DNA from: Tannerellaceae bacterium
GTDB taxonomy: Bacteria > Bacteroidota > Bacteroidia > Bacteroidales > Tannerellaceae
Assembly (NCBI GenBank): GCA_031267775.1
Contig: JAIRYL010000199.1
Span: 1 to 6,452 of the forward strand
Length of the DNA: 6,452 nt
Direction: 5' to 3'
Below, one piece after another: positions 1 to 5,261 of the stretch. The notes under the pieces were generated by a model, which saw nothing but the letters and a program-made list of their open reading frames with translations, did no database searches and had not been told where the DNA came from. Position 1 is the first letter of the stretch; each line of letters starts with the position of its first letter. A program made the position numbers and the translations under genes.

Positions 1-1047
1 GAACGTAATTTGCTGGATGAGGAAACGCTTCGCCGGAATCAGGAAGGACTCAGGAAACAGTTAGCTAAGTTTCTCGACTTTGATTCGGACGCCCCGAATG
101 CGGCAAAGCTTGTAAACAACTACGACTGGATGAAAAATTATTCGTTCCTCGATTTTATTCGCGACATTGGTAAACATCTTACCGTAAATTACATGATGGC
201 AAAAGATTCGGTGAAAAAGCGTTTAAGCGCCGAGTCGAGCGCAGGATTATCTTTTACGGAATTTTCTTATCAATTGTTGCAGGGGTACGATTACCTGCAC
301 CTGTACGAGACGGAAGGCTGCCGCATACAAATGGGCGGATCCGACCAATGGGGGAATATTACTACCGGAACCGAACTGATTCGCCGTAAAACGGGCGGAG
401 AAGCGTTTGCTCTTGTTTGTCCGCTTATTACAAAGGCCGACGGCTCTAAATTTGGCAAAACCGAATCGGGGAATGTTTGGCTTGACCGGCGTTATACGTC
501 GCCTTATAAATTCTATCAGTTCTGGATGAACGTAAGCGACGAGGACGCCGCCAAATACATCAAAATATTTACGGCGTTGAGCAAAGAAGAAATTTCCAAC
601 CTGGAAGAAGAACAGGCGGCGGCTCCACACCTTCGTTCGTTGCAAAAGCGTTTGGCAAAAGAAATTACGGTAATGGTTCACTCGCTTGAAGATTATGAAC
701 TGGCCGTTGAAGCATCCCATATTTTATTTGGTGCGTCGACGTCCGAAACGTTGAAAAAGCTGGATGAAGAAACATTGCTGTCCGTGTTTGAGGGAGTTCC
801 CCGGTTTGAGATATCTAAAAATGAATTATCCGCAGGTATGAAGGCCATCGACTTATGTACCGAAAAGGCCGCCATATTCCCTTCAAAAGGAGAAATGCGT
901 AAGCTGGTACAGAGCGGGGGCGTAAGCCTGAATAAAGAAAAACTGACGGAACCGGATATGCTTATCGACAGTTCCTGTTTGCTAAATGATACCTATTTAT
1001 TGGTGCAGCGGGGGAAAAAGAATTATTACCTTTTGATAGCTAACTAA
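1..1047 (+). CDS. tyrS: Tyrosyl-tRNA synthetase, 5'-truncated by the window edge
   Basis: Charges tRNA-Tyr with tyrosine in the cytoplasm using ATP (class I aminoacyl-tRNA synthetase, TyrRS family). The reading frame is open from base 1, so the gene enters from outside. 348 residues are visible of a family length near 430, and the missing ~80 residues would carry the HIGH signature and part of the Rossmann fold. Numbering from the first visible codon: the tyrosine-binding helix YQLLQGYD is at 90-97, GGSDQWGN at 112-119, and the KMSKS-equivalent loop appears as KFGKT at 150-154, the usual form in bacterial TyrRS. The last ~56 residues (from FPSKGEMRKLV) form the S4-type RNA-binding domain that contacts the tRNA. 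The TTG at base 10 lies inside the conserved ERNLLDEET region and is not the start. The gene ends with TAA and converges on ackA. No disruption is seen in the visible part. Confidence 0.98.
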   Translation, partial: ERNLLDEETLRRNQEGLRKQLAKFLDFDSDAPNAAKLVNNYDWMKNYSFLDFIRDIGKHLTVNYMMAKDSVKKRLSAESSAGLSFTEFSYQLLQGYDYLHLYETEGCRIQMGGSDQWGNITTGTELIRRKTGGEAFALVCPLITKADGSKFGKTESGNVWLDRRYTSPYKFYQFWMNVSDEDAAKYIKIFTALSKEEISNLEEEQAAAPHLRSLQKRLAKEITVMVHSLEDYELAVEASHILFGASTSETLKKLDEETLLSVFEGVPRFEISKNELSAGMKAIDLCTEKAAIFPSKGEMRKLVQSGGVSLNKEKLTEPDMLIDSSCLLNDTYLLVQRGKKNYYLLIAN

Positions 1048-1060
1048 AGATAAAGAAAAA

Positions 1061-1086
1061 AAGCCGTCCCGCGTCGGGGGCGGCTT
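1061..1086 (-). terminator. Intrinsic terminator of the pta-ackA operon
   Basis: A 10-bp stem (AAGCCGTCCC at 1061-1070 with GGGGCGGCTT at 1077-1086, one G-T pair) closes a 6-base loop. Read on the minus strand, the stem is followed by a T-rich tract (complement of the A-rich bases 1051-1060), the classical rho-independent form. It lies 66 bp past the ackA stop. On the plus strand the stem is followed by AACCGG rather than T residues, so it is a poor terminator for tyrS, although the hairpin could still protect the tyrS mRNA end. Confidence 0.8.
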
Positions 1087-1097
1087 AACCGGTAATT

Positions 1098-1149
1098 AGG
1101 AGGCGTCTGGAAATAAATCATACATTTATCGGCCTGTTTTCCGCCTCCT
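1098..1149. repeat. Large stem-loop in the tyrS/ackA convergent junction
   Basis: The perfect 8-bp inverted repeat AGGAGGCG (1098-1105) and CGCCTCCT (1142-1149) brackets a 36-base interior. GAAA (1110-1113) with TTTC (1138-1141) can extend the stem after a short bulge, and ATAAAT (1113-1118) with ATTTAT (1124-1129) can form an apical hairpin. Neither strand has a good T-tract after it, so it is not a textbook terminator. It begins 3 bp past the ackA stop codon and may act as an mRNA 3'-end structure for either convergent gene. It shares 13 bases (1096-1108) with the 3' end of cdaA (3541-3553). Confidence 0.5.
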
Positions 1150-1152
1150 TAA

Positions 1153-2355
1153 TCATACGTTATTCAATATTTCCATTGTATCCGAAGCAATCATATATTC
1201 TTCATCGGTAGGAACTACCATAATCGTCACTTGGCTGTCCATGGTACTGATAACCATTTCTTTTCCGCGCATGCCATCGTTTTTTTCCGGATCTAATTTC
1301 ATACCCATATATTCCATACCGTCGCATACGGCTTTGCGGGTACTCCATTGATTTTCGCCTACGCCTCCTGTAAACACAAGGATATCGACTCCGCCTAATG
1401 CAGCGGCGTATGCGCCGATATACTTTTTAATGCGGTAGTTATAAACCTTTAGGGCTAAGATGGCGCGTTTGTCGCCTTCGGCTACAGCCGCTTCCAGTTC
1501 GCGCATGTCCGACGAAACGCCGGAAAGTCCCCATACGCCGCTTTTTTTGTTTATCAGGTCGGATATTCCTTTGGCGTCCAGGTTTTCCTTGTCCATTATA
1601 TAAGCAAGAGCGCCTGCGTCTATATCTCCGCAACGGGTACCCATCAGTAATCCTTCTACCGGCGTTAAGCCCATAGACGTATCTACCGATTTTCCGTTTT
1701 GGATGGCTGCGATGGAGCCTCCGTTTCCGATATGGGCTGTAATGATACGTTGCTTTTCATAAGGTACGCCCAGTATTTCACAGGCGCGGGCTGATACGTA
1801 CCGGTGGCTGGTTCCGTGAAAACCGTACCGGCGGACGCCGTATTTTTCGTACATGGAATAGGGTAAACCATACATATAGGCATAATCCGGCGTTGTTTGA
1901 TGGAAAGCGGTATCAAATACGCCAACCTGCGGAATGTCCGGCATTAATGTTTGCATGGCGCGAATCCCTTTCAGGTTCGGCGGATTGTGCAGCGGCGCTA
2001 AATCGATACATTCTACCATTTGCCCTATCACTTCCGAAGTAATAAGCACGCTGCTGCTAAACTTTTCCGCGCCATGTACCACCCGGTGGCCCACGGCGTC
2101 TATTTCTTTTAACGATTCGATACATCCGTATTCTTTCCCGGTCAGGATACTTAGTATAAACTCGATAGCGGCGTCATGCTCCGGTAAATCGCGCTCTATC
2201 GTTACTTTCTGTCCGTTCTGCCCCGTAAATTTCAGGAACGATCCCGGCAACCCTAATTTTTCCACGCCGCCTTGCGCCATCACGTCGCCGTTGTCCATGT
2301 TGAACAACTTGTATTTTACAGATGAACTGCCGCAGTTCAAAACTAATATCTTCAT
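1153..2355 (-). CDS. ackA: Acetate kinase
   Basis: Converts acetyl phosphate and ADP to acetate and ATP (reversible), the ATP-yielding last step of the Pta-AckA pathway in the cytoplasm. The 400-residue length is standard for the ASKHA-fold acetate kinase family. Visible signatures: N-terminal phosphate-binding NCGSSSVKY (7-15), GHRVVHG with Arg91, VFDTAFH with the catalytic Asp148, FHGTSH with His180, AHIGNGGS (208-214), GTRCGDIDAG with Arg241, the adenosine-binding FTGGVGE (328-334), and TDEE (383-386) near the C-terminus. Positions agree with the residues studied in the Methanosarcina enzyme (Asn7, Arg91, Asp148, His180, Arg241). The ATG start sits directly before the conserved KILVLNCGSSS, so the start is secure. 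It is 15 bp downstream of the pta stop in the same orientation, so the two are surely co-transcribed. An A-rich leader precedes the ATG and no strong Shine-Dalgarno is seen, as is usual in Bacteroidota. Confidence 0.99.
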   Translation of the reverse strand: MKILVLNCGSSSVKYKLFNMDNGDVMAQGGVEKLGLPGSFLKFTGQNGQKVTIERDLPEHDAAIEFILSILTGKEYGCIESLKEIDAVGHRVVHGAEKFSSSVLITSEVIGQMVECIDLAPLHNPPNLKGIRAMQTLMPDIPQVGVFDTAFHQTTPDYAYMYGLPYSMYEKYGVRRYGFHGTSHRYVSARACEILGVPYEKQRIITAHIGNGGSIAAIQNGKSVDTSMGLTPVEGLLMGTRCGDIDAGALAYIMDKENLDAKGISDLINKKSGVWGLSGVSSDMRELEAAVAEGDKRAILALKVYNYRIKKYIGAYAAALGGVDILVFTGGVGENQWSTRKAVCDGMEYMGMKLDPEKNDGMRGKEMVISTMDSQVTIMVVPTDEEYMIASDTMEILNNV

Positions 2356-2370
2356 GCCTGTTTTTTTGGT

Positions 2371-2390
2371 TTACGTTCGTTTACGTTCGT
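2371..2390. repeat. 10-bp tandem duplication at the 3' end of pta
   Basis: The decamer TTACGTTCGT is present twice in direct tandem (2371-2380 and 2381-2390). On the coding (minus) strand this is ACGAACGTAA twice. The downstream copy contains the TAA stop of pta in frame, while in the upstream copy the same TAA is read out of frame as part of Arg-Lys. The duplication therefore sets the last residues (NERKRT) and the position of the stop codon. Confidence 0.9.
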
Positions 2391-3396
2391 TTTCTTTGAT
2401 GGCGATAGCCTGGTTTGCCGTAATTGCTACCATTTTATAGATATCGTCCGGCGAGCATCCGCGCGATAAATCGTTTACAGGCGCAGCCATTCCCTGAAGA
2501 ATCGGGCCGACGGCGTCTGCATTTCCCAAGCGTTCCACCAGTTTGTAAGCAATATTACCTGCCTCAAGCGTAGGGAATACCAATACATTCGCTTTTCCGG
2601 CAATTTCGCTTCCCGGCGCTTTTTTAGCGCCAATGGAAGGAACTAAAGCTGCATCGGCCTGCAATTCGCCGTCTATCTTCACATCCGGCGCCATTGCTTT
2701 AGCTAAGCGGGTTGCTTCCGTTACCTTGTCGATCATCTCGTGCGAAGCGCTACCTTTCGTTGAGAAACTCAGCATGGCAACCCTTGGTTCAACGTGTGCA
2801 ATCGCTCTTGTCGTACGAGCGGTAGCTACGGCTATTTCGGCTAATTCGGCAACTGTGGGATTGGGAATTACCGCACAGTCGGCAAAAACCAGCAAGCCGT
2901 TTTCGCCATAATTTTTGTTTTGGGTAAACATTAAATAAGCCCCCGATACGCTACTCATGCCGGCCGTTGTTTTAATCAGTTGCAATGCCGGGCGAAGTAC
3001 GTCTCCCGTCGTATTTTGCGCGCCGGCTATTTCGCCGTCCGCGTCTCCGGCTTTTATCATTAAGCAAGCTAAATACAACGGGTTTTCTACTAAGGCGGCA
3101 GCTTTTTCAGGCGTCATTCCTTTTTTTTGGCGCAACAAAAGCAGTAACTCTGTGTAGCTTTCTTTTTTCGGATGATTTACAGGATCGATAATAGTAGCTT
3201 TATTCATGTGGCTCAATCCATATTCGGCGGCCGACTTATTAATTTCATCAGGATTCCCAATTAGAATAATGTTCGCTATCTGGTCGGCCAATAAGCGGTC
3301 GGCAGCCCTAAGGGTACGTTCTTCTGTTCCTTCGGGAAGAACGATACGCTGTTTGGTAGCTTTAGCGCGTTCAATGATTTCTTGCAACAAGTCCAT
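2371..3396 (-). CDS. pta: Phosphate acetyltransferase (phosphotransacetylase)
   Basis: Transfers the acetyl group of acetyl-CoA to phosphate, giving acetyl phosphate for AckA. At 341 residues it is the short, single-domain form (PTA_PTB family) without the N-terminal regulatory domains of the long E. coli-type enzyme. Visible signatures: RIVLPEGTEERTLRAA near the N-terminus (17-32), GDADGEIAGAQNTTGDVLRPAL (117-138), CAVIPNPT (174-181), the active-site region with MLSFSTKGSASHE (208-220), KIDGELQADAALVP (240-253), FPTLEAGNIAYKL (274-286) and GPILQGMAAPVNDLSRG (297-313). The ATG start fits the usual family N-terminus. A TAnnTTTG promoter element lies about 50 bp upstream. The stop falls inside a 10-bp tandem repeat and is followed 15 bp later by ackA. 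A butyryltransferase (Ptb) is less likely given the acetate kinase partner and the close match to Pta motifs. Confidence 0.97.
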   Translation of the reverse strand: MDLLQEIIERAKATKQRIVLPEGTEERTLRAADRLLADQIANIILIGNPDEINKSAAEYGLSHMNKATIIDPVNHPKKESYTELLLLLRQKKGMTPEKAAALVENPLYLACLMIKAGDADGEIAGAQNTTGDVLRPALQLIKTTAGMSSVSGAYLMFTQNKNYGENGLLVFADCAVIPNPTVAELAEIAVATARTTRAIAHVEPRVAMLSFSTKGSASHEMIDKVTEATRLAKAMAPDVKIDGELQADAALVPSIGAKKAPGSEIAGKANVLVFPTLEAGNIAYKLVERLGNADAVGPILQGMAAPVNDLSRGCSPDDIYKMVAITANQAIAIKENERKRT

Positions 3397-3444
3397 TTCG
3401 GAAGATTTTTATATTATTTAATAGTTATCCGGGCGATTTGGTTG

Positions 3445-3479
3445 CAAAAGTAATCAAAATGCCATATCGACTTTGCAAA
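3445..3479 (-). promoter_or_regulatory. Predicted promoter of the pta-ackA operon (Bacteroidota type)
   Basis: On the minus strand TACTTTTG (complement of 3445-3452) matches the Bacteroidota primary sigma factor -7 consensus TAnnTTTG in full. A TTTG that could be the -33 element (complement of 3476-3479) lies 23 bp upstream, a little longer than the usual 19-21. Transcription would begin near 3438 and give an untranslated leader of roughly 40 bases before the pta ATG. The leader is A/T-rich with no clear Shine-Dalgarno. Confidence 0.6.
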
Positions 3480-3496
3480 ATACGCAAGGAATTTAC

Positions 3497-3514
3497 AAAC
3501 CGGCGTGTCGGTTT
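3497..3514 (-). terminator. Possible stem-loop terminator after cdaA
   Basis: AAACCG (3497-3502) pairs with CGGTTT (3509-3514) around a 6-base loop, about 40 bp past the cdaA stop. The stem is short. On the minus strand it is followed by GTAAATTCC, so the T-tract is poor. It may only be a weak or rho-assisted end for the folP-cdaA transcript. Confidence 0.3.
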
Positions 3515-3542
3515 TAGAAGATTTAACAGAGGCAAGCAACTT

Positions 3543-3556
3543 AGGAGGCGTCTCCT
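3543..3556. repeat. Short hairpin overlapping the cdaA stop codon
   Basis: AGGAG (3543-3547) and CTCCT (3552-3556) form a 5-bp stem with a GCGT loop, and the stem reaches the last base of the cdaA TAA codon. The strand read by cdaA is TAAGGAGACGCCTCCTAA. Both ends of this unit recur at the 3' end of ackA, where the two halves are separated by a longer interior. No T-tract follows, so it is described as a repeat and not called a terminator. Confidence 0.45.
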
Positions 3557-4323
3557 TATTCTTCCCCGGAAAGTATTTGTCGCAATTCCTCCGCCGTTAT
3601 GTCTTGATTCAGTTTTCCTTTATGGGCTACCGATATTTTTCCTCTTTCTTCCGAAACAATGATAACCAAGGCGTCTGTTTCCATTGACATCCCCAAACCG
3701 GAACGATGCCTTAATCCGAGTTCCTTCGGAATAATTGCGTTTCGGGCAACCGGCAAGATGCAGCCTGCCGCTTTAATTCTGCTGCCGGCAATAATCATGG
3801 CGCCGTCGTGCAAGGGGCTGTTTTTGAAAAATATATTCTCTATCAAGCGGGCGTTTACATCGGCGTTGAACATCTCGCCGGTATGTTCGTAAACAGACAA
3901 ATCCATGTCTTGCCGGATAACGATCAGCGCGCCCGTTTTTTTACGGGCCATATTCATACAGGCCAATACGACCGAAGCTACATATTTTTCTTCCTTCTCG
4001 TCTTCCGCGTTTTTTCGGGTAAACAATTTGGTGAGAAACTTCCATCTGTGGTGAGAACCTAAGGCTAACAAGAAACGCCGGATTTCGTCTTGAAACAAGA
4101 TAACCAATACAATAACGCCTACGCTGATTAATTTATCCAGTATAGCCCCCATCAGGCGCATTTCTAATACCTGCGATACCAGTATCCACACGGCAATAAA
4201 AGAAATAATACCGCTGAAAAGAGTGATGGTGCCCGAACTCTTCATCAGTTTATACGTATAGTACAGGAAGAAAGCTACCAGGAGTATATCTATAACGTCT
4301 TTTATTCCAATGTGCATCCACAT
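3556..4323 (-). CDS. cdaA: Membrane diadenylate cyclase CdaA (c-di-AMP synthase)
   Basis: Makes cyclic di-AMP from two ATP molecules. This messenger controls potassium and osmotic balance and cell-wall homeostasis in the bacteria where it has been studied. The 255 residues match the CdaA/DacA family (formerly DUF147/YbbP, TIGR00159). Three hydrophobic segments at about 7-27, 32-52 and 58-78 anchor it in the inner membrane. A charged, probably helical linker follows (about 90-115), then the DAC domain with GALIVI (131-136), the catalytic DGA motif in SPLHDGAMI (169-177) and the RHR motif in GLRHRSGLGMS (203-213). Both signature motifs are intact, so activity is expected. The first ATG (MWM) is used here, with a second ATG two codons later as an alternative. 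The start lies 2 bp after the folP stop, indicating translational coupling. No cdaR or glmM, the usual partners in Firmicutes, is present in this window. Confidence 0.97.
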   Translation of the reverse strand: MWMHIGIKDVIDILLVAFFLYYTYKLMKSSGTITLFSGIISFIAVWILVSQVLEMRLMGAILDKLISVGVIVLVILFQDEIRRFLLALGSHHRWKFLTKLFTRKNAEDEKEEKYVASVVLACMNMARKKTGALIVIRQDMDLSVYEHTGEMFNADVNARLIENIFFKNSPLHDGAMIIAGSRIKAAGCILPVARNAIIPKELGLRHRSGLGMSMETDALVIIVSEERGKISVAHKGKLNQDITAEELRQILSGEE

Positions 4324-4325
4324 AT

Positions 4326-5168
4326 TTACCAGGCATTATTGTATTTGGATACTATTTTCACTACCTCTACCGCTTCTTTCACGTCATGTACCCGGAGAAT
4401 ATCTGCGCCGTTGAGCAATGCGAGCGTATGTAAAACGCTTGTGCCGTTAAGGCTTTCGGAAGAGGTTATATTCAGGTATGTATAAATCATGGCCTTACGG
4501 GAAATGCCCGCTAATATGGGAAGGTCGAAGATACTGAAATCTTTCAGGCGATGCATCAAGGTATAATTCTGATCTACCGTTTTGCTGAAACCAAAACCGG
4601 GGTCGAGGACGATATCGTTAACGCCCATTTGTTCAAGCAGGTAAACTTTATCCGCGAAGTATTTCCTGACGTCTACAATCAAGTCGTCGTAGCAGGTAAA
4701 CTGCTGCATGGTTTGCGGCGTTCCCCGCATGTGCATCATGATATAAGGAACTTGCAGGTCGGCTACCGTTTGAAACATGTCGGCGTCCAGTTCTCCGGCG
4801 GCAATATCGTTGATTATCGCCGCCCCAAATTCTTCTACGCAACGGCGGGCAACGTCTGCGCGGAACGTATCTACCGAAACGATGGCGTCCGGGTAATGCC
4901 TGTTTATTATTTTAAGGGCAAACGTAAGCCGCAGGGTTTCTTCCTGGGGAGAAACTTTATCGGCGCCGGGACGCGACGAATATCCTCCGATATCTATAAT
5001 TTGCCCTCCTTCATGCAGGATTGTTTCAATTCGTTTATTGATATCCGCCTCCGTTTGTTTCCGGCTATCGGCATAGAAAGAATCGGGCGTTACATTTAAA
5101 ATCCCCATCACTAAGGGGGATTGAATGGAAACGAATGTTCCTTTTATATTAATAGACTTTTGTTTCAC
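4326..5168 (-). CDS. folP: Dihydropteroate synthase
   Basis: Condenses 6-hydroxymethyl-7,8-dihydropterin pyrophosphate with p-aminobenzoate to give 7,8-dihydropteroate in folate synthesis. It is the target of sulfonamides. The 280 residues form the usual TIM-barrel length. Conserved loops are all visible: NVTPDSF (25-31), DIGGYSSRPGA (59-69), SVDTF (98-102), NDIAAG (120-125), MHMRGTPQTM (145-154), DPGFGFSKT (189-197), GISRKAMI (221-228) and RVHDV (259-263). The loop-2 motif has Ser where E. coli has Thr (STRPG), which I take as a lineage variant and not a resistance change. The start is GTG: an in-frame TAA lies two codons upstream and the next ATG falls within the first conserved strand (VMGILN), so GTG at 5168 is the best choice. 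It is first in a two-gene operon with cdaA and is divergent from murF. Confidence 0.98.
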   Translation of the reverse strand: MKQKSINIKGTFVSIQSPLVMGILNVTPDSFYADSRKQTEADINKRIETILHEGGQIIDIGGYSSRPGADKVSPQEETLRLTFALKIINRHYPDAIVSVDTFRADVARRCVEEFGAAIINDIAAGELDADMFQTVADLQVPYIMMHMRGTPQTMQQFTCYDDLIVDVRKYFADKVYLLEQMGVNDIVLDPGFGFSKTVDQNYTLMHRLKDFSIFDLPILAGISRKAMIYTYLNITSSESLNGTSVLHTLALLNGADILRVHDVKEAVEVVKIVSKYNNAW

Positions 5169-5196
5169 CTGTATTTAATTTAAAAACAAATTATTA

Positions 5197-5204
5197 CAAA
5201 AGTA
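5197..5204 (-). promoter_or_regulatory. Predicted -7 element of the folP-cdaA promoter
   Basis: TACTTTTG on the minus strand is an exact TAnnTTTG match, identical to the pta element. Transcription would start near 5190, leaving about 20 bases before the GTG start of folP. No TTTG -33 element is found at the usual distance, which would fall on the murF -7 element. Confidence 0.6.
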
Positions 5205-5224
5205 CGGAATTAAATAATATCTGT

Positions 5225-5232
5225 TACATTTG
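5225..5232 (+). promoter_or_regulatory. Predicted -7 element of the murF promoter
   Basis: TACATTTG on the plus strand is an exact TAnnTTTG match. Transcription would begin near 5239, giving a leader of about 20-25 bases before the murF ATG. GAAAGAAG just before the start is purine-rich but only a weak Shine-Dalgarno. The -33 position would overlap the folP -7 element and has no TTTG. Confidence 0.55.
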
Positions 5233-5261
5233 TACAGGGAAAACACTATTGAAAGAAGCTT

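Noticed and set aside
247..720. A 157-codon minus-strand frame
   Set aside because: It is antisense to the tyrS catalytic core, including its KFGKT and SDQWGN motifs, and has no family resemblance.
10..1047. TTG at base 10 as a tyrS start codon
   Set aside because: The frame is open to base 1, and residues before and after it match the internal ERNLLDEET region of TyrRS, so the gene is cut by the window edge.
1361..1370. A third copy of the ACGCCTCCT hairpin sequence
   Set aside because: It is part of the GGVGE codons of ackA and lacks the flanking TAAGGAG half, so it is a codon-use coincidence. It also shows that short matches to this motif can arise by chance.
2361..2367. A run of seven A residues on the coding strand between pta and ackA as a programmed frameshift site
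   Set aside because: It lies after the pta stop and before the ackA start, outside any reading frame in use, so no frameshift is needed.
1934..2440. A 168-codon plus-strand frame spanning the ackA-pta junction
   Set aside because: It is antisense to two well-supported genes and lacks recognisable features or an independent promoter.
1153..3396. A pta-ackA fusion protein, since both genes share a frame
   Set aside because: An in-frame TAA separates them with a 15-bp gap and ackA has its own ATG at the conserved N-terminus.
4551..5099. A 182-codon open frame on the plus strand
   Set aside because: It lies wholly antisense to folP, whose motifs are intact throughout. Its translation shows no recognisable domain, and codon bias of the true gene explains the openness.
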